This document shows positions 1-5,403 of a stretch of 5,419 nucleotides of DNA, in pieces (within the stretch, counting starts at the first letter, position 1; each line of letters starts with the position of its first letter). The notes below the pieces were generated by a model. The model searched no databases. It had not been told where the DNA came from and saw nothing but the letters and a program-made list of their open reading frames with translations. The translations under genes were made by a program, and so were the position numbers. Source of the stretch: Modestobacter sp. (GTDB lineage: Bacteria > Actinomycetota > Actinomycetes > Mycobacteriales > Geodermatophilaceae); NCBI GenBank assembly GCA_025963425.1, contig JAOPUQ010000473.1, forward strand, positions 1 through 5,419, written 5' to 3'.

Positions 1-251
1 ACCGGCAGGCCGACCGTGACCGCGTGCAGGCCGAGGAGGACCGCGCCCGGGCCGCCAGCACCCGCGCGGACACCGAGTACCTGGCGCGCGAGCTGGCCTC
101 GCTGCGGGTGTCGGTCGGCGAGCTGGCCACCCGCGACTTCATCCGGGGCGAGCTGAACCGGCTGCTGCCCGACGACGCCGACGAGGACGGCAACGAGCGC
201 CGCAAGAAGAAGAAGCGGCGCGAGGCGCCGGCCACCGACCCGGTCAGCTGA
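1..251 (+). CDS. C-terminal tail of a DUF1003-like membrane protein (5' end outside window)
   Basis: The reading frame is open from the left edge (frame of base 3) to TGA at 249-251, giving 82 visible residues. It begins RQADRDRVQAEEDRARA and continues with TEYLARELASLRVSVGELA, TRDFIRGEL and a basic stretch RRKKKKRR before a short tail. The visible part has no membrane helix; it is charged and heptad-like, so probably a cytoplasmic coiled coil. The RQADRDR...AEED stretch resembles the segment just after the two membrane helices of DUF1003 proteins, and the TEYLARELASLR / ATRDF part resembles the actinobacterial C-terminal extension of that family. This is recognition from memory. The nearby mrp gene supports it, because DUF1003 and mrp are often close in actinobacteria. 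The function of DUF1003 proteins is unknown; a link to magnesium transport is only suggested by frequent mgtE neighbours, which are not visible here. The upstream start and helices lie outside the window. Confidence 0.6.
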   Translation, partial: RQADRDRVQAEEDRARAASTRADTEYLARELASLRVSVGELATRDFIRGELNRLLPDDADEDGNERRKKKKRREAPATDPVS

Positions 252-544
252 CCGGGCGGTCGGCGGTTCGGCCGACGTACCGGTGCAGGACGTCGAGCAG
301 CCGGACGGCGGGGCCCGGCCACTCGCCAGGTGGGTGCGAACCGGCCGATCAGCGCGACCGCGAGGACCCGGGCCGCCGGGTCCGGACCCAGGGTGCCGGC
401 CCAGCTGAGCCCGGACTCGTCGGCCGCCTTGGCCGCGGCCCCCGCCAGCACCCCGAGCACGGCGGCCACCAGGACGGCGATCGGCCGATGGTGTGGTCGA
501 CCCCGGCGACGCGCGGGCGGTACCGCACCGCGGCCGGGTGACAC
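244..544 (-). pseudogene. Decayed small membrane protein gene (frameshifted, possibly DUF6518-like)
   Basis: On the minus strand a frame opens with GTG at 544-542 and codes for about 73 residues: a basic N-terminus, a hydrophobic helix (IAVLVAAVLGVLAGAAA, residues about 22-38), then KAADESGLSWAGTLG and a second hydrophobic stretch (VLAVALIGRFAPTW, residues about 60-73, W codon at 328-326). Past this point the same frame becomes Arg/Pro-rich nonsense. A neighbouring frame supplies a sensible ending, EWPGPAVRLLDVLHRYVG and eight more residues, from 324 to the TGA at 246-244. The two parts are out of register by one base, so a frameshift lies near 322-335. The joined product would be only about 99 residues. 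The AKAADESG...W motif recalls small actinobacterial membrane proteins of the DUF6518 type, which I remember as clearly longer, so an internal deletion is likely too. The family name is tentative. A sequencing error could explain the shift but not the short length. Confidence 0.5.
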
Positions 545-578
545 GCTGCACAGGCTGCAAACTTGCACACTGTGCAGC
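545..578. promoter_or_regulatory. 34-bp imperfect palindrome, candidate TetR operator
   Basis: The left half reads GCTGCACAG, GC, TGCAA, A and the right half C, TTGCA, CA, CTGTGCAGC. Around the centre between 561 and 562, 14 of 17 base pairs match; mismatches are the central pair and two pairs at 554/569 and 555/568. TGCA occurs four times (547, 556, 564, 573) at spacings of 9, 8 and 9. A second, off-centre inverted repeat TGCACA-C-TGTGCA lies at 564-576. The site ends 20 bases before the chosen tetR start and touches the start of the minus-strand remnant, so a bound repressor could block both directions. That the neighbouring TetR protein binds it is inference from position and symmetry. Confidence 0.7.
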
Positions 579-591
579 CAATGCGCATGCT
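563..591 (+). promoter_or_regulatory. Candidate promoter of tetR (and probably the exporter)
   Basis: TTGCAC at 563-568 resembles a -35 hexamer and CATGCT at 586-591 keeps the key A2 and T6 of a -10 hexamer, with a 17-base spacer. The predicted transcription start, about 7 bases after the -10, falls at 598-599, on the GTG start codon, so the message may be leaderless. The -35 lies inside the right half of the palindrome, the right geometry for repression. The -10 is a weak match, so this is a moderate-to-low call. Confidence 0.4.
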
Positions 592-598
592 CATCGGC

Positions 599-1204
599 GT
601 GACCGAGCGGGGACTGCGCGAACGGAAGAAGGCCGACACCCGGGCCGCGCTGGCCGACGCCACCCTCCGCCTGGCGGTCGACCGCGGCTGGGCGCACGTC
701 ACCGTCGAGGCGATCGCGACCGCCGCCGACGTGTCGTACCGGACGTTCTTCAACCACTTCTCCAGCAAGGAGGAGGCGCTGCTGCTGCCCGGCGGGGCCG
801 ACCAGCCCCGGCTGTCGGCCCGGCTGCGCGCCCAGCCCGCGGAGACCGGGGTGCTCGACGCCGTCCGGACTGCCGTGCGAGAGGACCTGGCGGCCCTGGA
901 GGCCGATGCCGACGGCCTGCGCGACCGGATGACGGTGATCATCGGCAACCCGTCGCTGCTGCCCCGGCTGGTCGAGATCGGCGCGGCGGACGACCGCGAG
1001 ATCGCCGTGGCGATCGCCGAGCGCACCGGCCAGGACCTCGAGGCCGACCTCTACCCCGGCCTGCTGTCCGCCGTCCTGTCGGCCGCGGTGCGCGTGAGCC
1101 TGTGGCGCTGGCACGTCCAGGACGGCGCCACCCCGCTGACCACGCTGGTGGACGAGGCGCTGGACGCCGTGGCCGCCGGCCTGCCGGCGCCCACCACCCG
1201 CTGA
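599..1204 (+). CDS. TetR/AcrR-family transcriptional repressor
   Basis: The 201-residue product is the usual size for TetR regulators. The N-terminus MTERGLRERKKADTRAAL is a common opening in actinobacterial members. The helix-turn-helix spans about residues 34-54: VTVEAIATAADV, then recognition helix VSYRTFFNHF, followed by the typical SSKEEALL. Residues 65-201 form the variable helical ligand-binding and dimer domain; the ligand cannot be read from sequence. In-frame alternative starts exist at 563 (TTG), 572 (GTG), 581 and 587 (ATG). I chose GTG 599 because the family-like N-terminus begins there and the earlier starts lie in or beside the operator and candidate promoter. No Shine-Dalgarno sequence precedes any of them, which fits a leaderless message. 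The exporter gene follows after 38 bases on the same strand, so the protein most likely represses itself and the exporter, released when a toxic substrate binds. An activator role is less likely. Confidence 0.9.
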   Translation: MTERGLRERKKADTRAALADATLRLAVDRGWAHVTVEAIATAADVSYRTFFNHFSSKEEALLLPGGADQPRLSARLRAQPAETGVLDAVRTAVREDLAALEADADGLRDRMTVIIGNPSLLPRLVEIGAADDREIAVAIAERTGQDLEADLYPGLLSAVLSAAVRVSLWRWHVQDGATPLTTLVDEALDAVAAGLPAPTTR

Positions 1205-1242
1205 CCGTCTTCCCCCGACCCACCCCCACCGACAGGAGCACC

Positions 1243-2817
1243 ATGACCACGACCGCCGAGACCGGCACCGCCGGGGTGGCCAGCACCCGGGCCGCGATGA
1301 GCCGGCGTGAGGTCCTGCAGGCGCTGTCCGGCCTGATGATGGGCATCTTCGTGTCCATCCTGGCCGCGACCGTCGTCTCCAACGCCCTGCCGGTGATCAT
1401 CGCCGACCTGGGCGGCAGCCAGTCGGTCTACACCTGGGTGGTCACCGCCGAGCTGCTGGCGATGACGGCCACGGTCCCGCTCTGGGGCAAGCTCGCCGAC
1501 CTGGTGAGCCAGAAGCTGCTGGTGCAGCTCTCCCTCGGCCTCTTCGTCGCCGGGTCGCTGCTGGCCGGTCTCTCGCAGGACACCGAGACGCTGATCGTCG
1601 CCCGGGTCATCCAGGGCGCCGGCGCCGGTGGCCTCACCGCCCTCGTGCAGATCGTGATGGCGGCGATGATCCCGCCGCGTGAGCTGGGCCGGTACGCCGG
1701 CATCTTCGGCGCCGTCTTCGCCGTCGCCACCGTCGCCGGGCCGCTGATCGGCGGCGTCATCGTCGACACCTCGTGGCTGGGCTGGCGCTGGTGCTTCTTC
1801 ATGGGCGTCCCGTTCGCCCTGGCCGCCATCGTGCTGCTGCAGAAGACCCTGAAACTGACGACGGTCCGCCGGCGCGACGTGCACATCGACTGGCTGGGCG
1901 CGCTGCTGATCACCGGCGGTGTCAGCACGCTGCTCATCTGGGTCACCCTGGCCGGCAGCCGCTTCGACTGGCTCTCCGGGACGACCGCGCTGATGGTCGG
2001 CGGCTCGCTGCTCCTGCTGGCGTTGGCCGTGCTCGTCGAGTCCAAGGTGGCCGAGCCGATCATCCCGCTGGACATCTTCGCCAACCGCACCGTCACCCTC
2101 GCCACCGTGGCCAGCGCCCTGGTCGGCATCGCCATGTTCGGCGGCACGGTCTTCCTGTCCCAGTACTTCCAGATCTCGCTGGGCTACTCCCCCACCGAGG
2201 CCGGCCTGCTCTCGCTGCCGATGATCGGCGGCCTGCTCGTCTCCTCGACGGTGGCCGGTGCGCTGATCACCAAGACCGGTCGCTGGAAGCGGTTCCTCGT
2301 CGCCGGCGGTGCGCTGATGACCCTCGGCTTCGGGCTGCTGGCCACGATCGACGCGCGGACCTCGATCTGGCTGCTCGGCGCCTACATGGTCGTGCTCGGG
2401 GTGGGCGTCGGCTTCCTGATGCAGAACCTCGTCCTCGCCGCGCAGAACGACGTCCCCGCCCGCGAGCTGGGGTCGGCGACCTCGGTGCTGTCGTTCTTCC
2501 GCAGCCTCGGCGGCACGATCGGGGTCAGCGTGCTCGGCGCGGTGCTCGCCGGCCGGGTGGCCGCCGACCTGAGCGCCCTCGGCAGCGGCCCGGACGACGG
2601 CGCCGCCGCCGTCCCCGACGTGTCGACGCTGCCGCCGGAGGTGGCCACCCTGGTGCGGGACGCCTACGGCGACGCCACGGCCGAGCTGTTCCTCATCGCC
2701 ACACCGCTGGCCGCGCTGGCCCTGCTCGTCGTCCTCTTCATCAAGGAGAAGGCGCTGAAGACCACCACCGGCGCGCAGCGCCTGGAGGCCGAGCAGCAGC
2801 TTCCCGCGGCGCACTGA
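1243..2817 (+). CDS. MFS multidrug exporter, DHA2 (EmrB/QacA-type, 14 helices)
   Basis: A 524-residue inner-membrane proton-drug antiporter. AGGAG at 1234-1238, four bases before the ATG, fixes the start. Motifs seen: helix 1 ends in TVVSNALPVIIADL (residues 43-56); motif A is GKLADLVSQK (82-91); motif B is LIVARVIQGAGAGG (117-130, with Arg121); motif C is VAGPLIGGVI (164-173), the signature of exporters. WLGWRWCFFMGVP (178-190) and EPIIPLDIFANRT (271-283) are typical of DHA2 proteins, and the length fits 14 membrane helices. A soluble loop of about residues 442-477, rich in Asp, Gly and Ala, precedes the last helix (about 482-500), followed by a charged cytoplasmic tail. The usual helix-1 Asp of DHA2 proteins (LDxT) is Ala41 here. 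It closely resembles a common actinobacterial group of drug exporters, but the substrate cannot be predicted. It is probably co-transcribed with and repressed by the upstream TetR gene. Confidence 0.92.
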   Translation: MTTTAETGTAGVASTRAAMSRREVLQALSGLMMGIFVSILAATVVSNALPVIIADLGGSQSVYTWVVTAELLAMTATVPLWGKLADLVSQKLLVQLSLGLFVAGSLLAGLSQDTETLIVARVIQGAGAGGLTALVQIVMAAMIPPRELGRYAGIFGAVFAVATVAGPLIGGVIVDTSWLGWRWCFFMGVPFALAAIVLLQKTLKLTTVRRRDVHIDWLGALLITGGVSTLLIWVTLAGSRFDWLSGTTALMVGGSLLLLALAVLVESKVAEPIIPLDIFANRTVTLATVASALVGIAMFGGTVFLSQYFQISLGYSPTEAGLLSLPMIGGLLVSSTVAGALITKTGRWKRFLVAGGALMTLGFGLLATIDARTSIWLLGAYMVVLGVGVGFLMQNLVLAAQNDVPARELGSATSVLSFFRSLGGTIGVSVLGAVLAGRVAADLSALGSGPDDGAAAVPDVSTLPPEVATLVRDAYGDATAELFLIATPLAALALLVVLFIKEKALKTTTGAQRLEAEQQLPAAH

Positions 2818-2820
2818 GGG

Positions 2821-2852
2821 CGGGTGGGCCGGGACCCGGCCCGGCTCACCCG
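2821..2852. terminator. Hairpin between convergent genes, probable bidirectional terminator
   Basis: CGGGTGGGCCGGG (2821-2833) pairs with CCCGGCTCACCCG (2840-2852) over 13 pairs including one G-U, with a 6-base loop. It starts three bases after the exporter stop, and the stop codon of the minus-strand azlD gene (2848-2846) lies inside its right arm. No T-tract follows on either strand, which is common for actinobacterial terminators. It probably ends both the tetR-exporter and the azlCD transcripts. Confidence 0.7.
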
Positions 2853-3163
2853 GCCAGCACGTGTACGACCGCACCGGTTGCCCCGGCCAGCACCAGGACG
2901 ACGATGAACGGCGCGCGCAGGGCCAGCGCCACCGCGGCGACCGCCAGCCCGGCCAGCCGCCCGTCCAGCACCAGCGCGTCCCCCGACGTCGCGGCCTGCA
3001 CGGCGACCAGCGCGGCCAGCAGCGCGGCGGGCACGAAGTCCACGACCCGGGTGACCCAGGGACGCTCGACCCAGGCGGCGGGAACCGACAGGCCGGCCAG
3101 CTTGAGCAGGTAGCAGCCCAACGAACCGGCCAGCACCACGGCCCACACCGCCCCCGTGCTCAT
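2846..3163 (-). CDS. azlD: AzlD-family branched-chain amino-acid exporter subunit
   Basis: A 105-residue, almost wholly hydrophobic protein, the usual size for AzlD. About four membrane segments can be seen (roughly residues 5-25, 42-59, 66-83 and 85-104). The VTRVVDFVPAALLAALVAVQA stretch (residues 37-57; first part VTRVVDFVPAALLAAL) matches the conserved AzlD core in which an Arg and a VP(A/P)A-LAAL motif recur, and LRAPFIVVLVLAG near the end is also family-like. AzlD works with the larger AzlC protein to export branched-chain amino acids or analogues such as azaleucine; the E. coli equivalents are YgaH and YgaZ. The ATG at 3163-3161 overlaps the azlC stop by four bases (ATGA), showing translational coupling and a two-gene operon. 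The stop sits in the downstream hairpin. The exact substrate is inferred from the family. Confidence 0.85.
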   Translation of the reverse strand: MSTGAVWAVVLAGSLGCYLLKLAGLSVPAAWVERPWVTRVVDFVPAALLAALVAVQAATSGDALVLDGRLAGLAVAAVALALRAPFIVVLVLAGATGAVVHVLAG

Positions 3164-3855
3164 GCGCTGACCGCCCGTGCGCGCGGCCGGCCGGCGAGCG
3201 CGACGGCGACGACGGCCAGCACGACCTGCACACCGGCGGGCACGAACGGCGTCAACACGAGCGCGAGGACCGCGCCGCCGAGGGCCACCCGGCGCTGGAC
3301 GGCGGCCTCCGTCGCCCCGCGTCGCAGTCGCGGCCACAGCAGCGCCAGGAACGCCGCGGGCACGACCGAGTCCAGCGCGGCCTGCGCCGTCTCCCCCAGC
3401 GACCCGGCACCCAGTGCGCCGACCAGCGTGGTGGCGTTCCAGCCCAGGTAGATGGTGGCGCCGGTGACCCAGAAGGCGAGCCGGCCGAGCTCCCGGTCGG
3501 GTGCGGCAACCGCCATCGCCGTCGTCTCGTCGATCACCCAGTGCGCCGCGCCCGCGCGGCGCCACCAGCCGCGGGGCGCCAGCATGGGGGCCAGCCGGAC
3601 GCCGTAGACGGTGTTCCGGGTGCCGAGCAGCAGGGCACTGCCGACGGCGGCCAGCGCTCCCCCGCCGGCACCGAGCACCCCGACCAGGGCGAACTGCGAG
3701 GCGCCGGTGAACATCAGCGCCGACATCACCAGCGCCTGCCACGGGTCCAGGCCCGCGCCGACCGCGGCAGCGCCGAACGCGACGCCGTAGAGCCCGACGG
3801 CCATGCCGAGGCCGACGGCGTCCCGCAGGGTGGCGGTGCGGGCGGGACTGGGCAC
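3160..3855 (-). CDS. azlC: AzlC-family branched-chain amino-acid exporter, large subunit
   Basis: A 231-residue membrane protein, typical AzlC length. Conserved features: GLYGVAFGAAAVGAGLDPWQA (about residues 21-41), with ALMFTGASQFALVG (46-59) matching the family F-G-SQF signature; RNTVYGVRLAP (80-90), corresponding to the usual R-xxLYG-LAP loop; and AHWVIDETTAMA (104-115), which carries the conserved Asp-Glu. About five or more helices follow to the C-terminus. With AzlD it should form an inner-membrane exporter that relieves excess branched-chain amino acids or toxic analogues. The frame stays open upstream to 3954, but the extra residues are polar and are the translated hairpin, so I chose GTG 3855, which begins MPSPARTATLRDAVG. 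Its Shine-Dalgarno match is weak (AGGG about 8 bases upstream). It overlaps azlD by four bases. No dedicated Lrp-type regulator is visible nearby. Confidence 0.87.
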   Translation of the reverse strand: MPSPARTATLRDAVGLGMAVGLYGVAFGAAAVGAGLDPWQALVMSALMFTGASQFALVGVLGAGGGALAAVGSALLLGTRNTVYGVRLAPMLAPRGWWRRAGAAHWVIDETTAMAVAAPDRELGRLAFWVTGATIYLGWNATTLVGALGAGSLGETAQAALDSVVPAAFLALLWPRLRRGATEAAVQRRVALGGAVLALVLTPFVPAGVQVVLAVVAVALAGRPRARAVSA

Positions 3856-3871
3856 CTGACCGACCCTATGA

Positions 3872-3939
3872 CCCGGGCAAAGGAAGCTGTTCACCCGGTT
3901 CCGGGCGGAAAACCGGGTGGAAAGCTTCCTTTGCCTGGG
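3872..3939. repeat. Long intergenic hairpin, possible REP/MITE-like element
   Basis: The arms 3872-3900 and 3911-3939 form a 29-bp stem with one mismatch (3889/3922) and two G-U pairs (3875/3936, 3891/3920). The core arm reads GGCAAAGGAAGCT, then CACCCGGTT; the 10-base tip can fold further because TTCC (3899-3902) can pair with GGAA (3907-3910) around GGGC. It lies 16 bases upstream of azlC, between the divergent azlC and mrp genes. It is visibly richer in A/T than its surroundings. No T-tract follows either arm, so it is not a standard terminator. It could be a dispersed palindromic repeat, or a structured 5' leader of azlC. Copy number cannot be judged from one window. Confidence 0.65.
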
Positions 3940-3966
3940 GATGCCACGGCTCACACCCGTCGGCAG

Positions 3967-3994
3967 GGGACGGCCTGATCAACCGCCGTACAGT
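3967..3994 (+). promoter_or_regulatory. mrp: Candidate mrp promoter
   Basis: TACAGT at 3989-3994 is a good -10 match. Sixteen bases upstream, GGGACG at 3967-3972 keeps only the GAC core of a -35 hexamer. A start near 4001 would give an untranslated leader of about 70 bases before the mrp ATG. The call rests mainly on the -10 and on position. Confidence 0.35.
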
Positions 3995-4054
3995 GAAGAC
4001 GCCCGCGCGTGGTCGGCTGCAGGTCGGCAGACCGCCGGTCGTGGGTTCCCCGTC

Positions 4055-4061
4055 GAAGGAG
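4055..4061 (+). promoter_or_regulatory. mrp: Shine-Dalgarno site that fixes the mrp start
   Basis: GAAGGAG is an excellent match to the 16S rRNA 3' end. It lies ten bases before ATG 4072 and argues against the in-frame GTG at 4009, whose 21 extra residues are Arg-rich and unlike the family. Confidence 0.75.
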
Positions 4062-4071
4062 ACACACCCGC

Positions 4072-5232
4072 ATGTCCGACACGCTGACCGGATCACCGGC
4101 GCTCGACGCCGTGAACGCGGCCCTGGCGACCGTCCAGGACCCCGAGATCAACCGTCCGCTGCCCGAGCTGGGCATGGTCAAGGACGTGCTGATCGGGGTC
4201 GGTGGCGACCCGGGCGCGGTGCGCATCGAGGTCTACCTGACCGTCGCCGGCTGCCCGATGCGCGAGACGATCACCAACCGGGTCACCCAGGCCGTGTCCG
4301 CCGTCCCCGGGGTGACCTCGGTCCAGGTCGGCCTGGACGTGATGAGCGACGAGCAGCGCACCGAGCTGCGCAAGACCGTCCGCGGCACCGACGCCGCCGA
4401 CCCGGTGATCCCCTTCGCCCAGCCCGGCTCGCTGACCCGGGTCTACGCCGTGGCCTCCGGCAAGGGCGGCGTCGGCAAGTCCAGCGTGACGGTGAACCTG
4501 GCCGCCTCGCTGGCCAGGCGCGGCCTGTCGGTGGGCGTGGTGGACGCCGACATCTACGGCCACTCGGTGCCCCGGATGCTCGGCGTCGACGACAAGCCGA
4601 CCCAGGTCGACAACATGATCATGCCGCCGCAGTCCTACGGCGTGAAGGTCATCTCGATCGGGATGTTCACCCCGGGCAACACCCCGGTCGTGTGGCGTGG
4701 CCCGATGCTGCACCGCGCGCTGCAGCAGTTCCTCGCCGACGTGTGGTGGGGCGACCTGGACGTCCTGCTGATGGACCTCCCCCCGGGCACCGGCGACGTC
4801 GCGATCTCGGTGGCCCAGCTGGTCCCCAACGCCGAGATCCTGGTCGTGACGACGCCGCAGCTGGCCGCGGCCGAGGTGGCCGAGCGGGCCGGTGCGATCG
4901 CCACCCAGACCCACCAGCAGGTGGTCGGCGTCATCGAGAACATGTCCTGGCTGGAGCTGCCCGACGGCTCCCGGATGGAGGTGTTCGGCTCCGGTGGCGG
5001 TGAGGCGGTCTCCGACGCGCTCACCAAGACCCTGGGCGCCCGGGTGCCGCTGCTGGGCCAGATCCCGCTGGACACCCGGCTGCGCGAGGCCGGTGACGCC
5101 GGTGCGCCGATCGTGCTCGCCCAGCCCGAAGCCCCGGCCGCGCAGGCGCTGGAGAAGATCGCCGAGGGCCTCGCCGTCCGCTCCCGCGGGCTTTCGGGCA
5201 TGTCGCTGGGACTGACCCCGGTCCGTCACTGA
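4072..5232 (+). CDS. mrp: Mrp/ApbC-family Fe-S cluster carrier ATPase
   Basis: A 386-residue soluble protein with two domains. Residues about 8-95 are a MIP18/DUF59 domain (VQDPEINRPLPELGMV, and AGCPMRETI with Cys61). Residues about 120-375 are a P-loop ATPase of the MinD/Mrp type: deviant Walker A GKGGVGKS (130-137), DADIYGHSVPRMLG (158-171), VVWRGPM (206-212), DLPPGTGD (235-242), VTTPQLAAAEV (259-269) and FGSGGGEA (305-312). The C-terminal GLSGMSLGLTPVR matches actinobacterial members. The family carries or transfers Fe-S clusters to apoproteins in the cytoplasm. The CxxC pair found after ENMS in many homologues is absent (here ENMSWLELPDGSRMEVFG), and Cys61 is the only cysteine in the protein. 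As I recall this is usual in actinobacterial Mrp, so it is not decay. It is transcribed away from azlC, with its own promoter region and terminator, so probably monocistronic. Confidence 0.93.
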   Translation: MSDTLTGSPALDAVNAALATVQDPEINRPLPELGMVKDVLIGVGGDPGAVRIEVYLTVAGCPMRETITNRVTQAVSAVPGVTSVQVGLDVMSDEQRTELRKTVRGTDAADPVIPFAQPGSLTRVYAVASGKGGVGKSSVTVNLAASLARRGLSVGVVDADIYGHSVPRMLGVDDKPTQVDNMIMPPQSYGVKVISIGMFTPGNTPVVWRGPMLHRALQQFLADVWWGDLDVLLMDLPPGTGDVAISVAQLVPNAEILVVTTPQLAAAEVAERAGAIATQTHQQVVGVIENMSWLELPDGSRMEVFGSGGGEAVSDALTKTLGARVPLLGQIPLDTRLREAGDAGAPIVLAQPEAPAAQALEKIAEGLAVRSRGLSGMSLGLTPVRH

Positions 5233-5242
5233 GCTGGACACG

Positions 5243-5284
5243 GCGAGAGGCCGGTCTCCCCGCCCGGGGAGGCCGGCCTCTCGC
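5243..5284 (+). terminator. Intrinsic terminator after mrp
   Basis: GCGAGAGGCCGGTCTCCCC (5243-5261) pairs with 5266-5284 over 19 pairs with a single G-U, around a GCCC loop. It starts ten bases after the mrp stop. Only a short GTTCC follows, so there is no true T-tract, as is common in high-GC actinobacteria. The near-perfect symmetry means it could also stop transcription coming from the right. Confidence 0.85.
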
Positions 5285-5363
5285 GTTCCGGGGCAACGGC
5301 ACCCGGCAACGGCTCAACGCGGCAGGGGCACGCCGCCTGGCCGCCGCGGTGTCGTCCGGAAGG

Positions 5364-5403
5364 ACGTCGGTGTCATCGCTACGTCGGTGTCATCGCTACG
5401 TCG
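5364..5403. repeat. 17-bp tandem repeat, about 2.4 copies
   Basis: ACGTCGGTGTCATCGCT occurs at 5364-5380 and again, identical, at 5381-5397, followed by the first six bases of a third copy (ACGTCG, 5398-5403). I see no convincing gene in 5285-5419 around it. A 17-base unit is not a multiple of three, which fits non-coding DNA. It could be slippage-made, or part of a larger array or control region continuing past the window edge. Confidence 0.8.

Noticed and set aside
581..588. The perfect 8-bp palindrome ATGCGCAT as a second operator.
   Set aside because: It is short and likely by chance in this composition, and does not continue the TGCA spacing pattern with matching symmetry.
493..1242. 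An open frame running continuously into the exporter gene, which would add 250 residues to its N-terminus.
   Set aside because: The added part is Arg/Gly/Pro-rich, lies over the tetR gene in another frame, and a good Shine-Dalgarno site precedes ATG 1243.
1051..2874. A 607-codon open frame on the minus strand opposite tetR and the exporter.
   Set aside because: The product is rich in Gly, Asp, Gln, Arg and His with no domain, the usual antisense shadow of high-GC genes.
3872..3939. The long hairpin as an ordinary intrinsic terminator of azlC or mrp.
   Set aside because: It lies upstream of both divergent genes and lacks a T-tract on either side.
3856..3954. N-terminal extension of azlC through the long hairpin.
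   Set aside because: The extra residues are polar, unlike AzlC, and come from the palindrome; GTG 3855 gives the normal family length.
4093..5241. A 382-codon open frame on the minus strand opposite mrp.
   Set aside because: It is low-complexity (His, Gly, Asp, Arg) and mirrors the clearly conserved mrp gene.
5021..5317. A minus-strand open frame entering mrp from the right.
   Set aside because: It is Arg/Pro-rich, crosses the terminator stem and overlaps the conserved mrp C-terminus.
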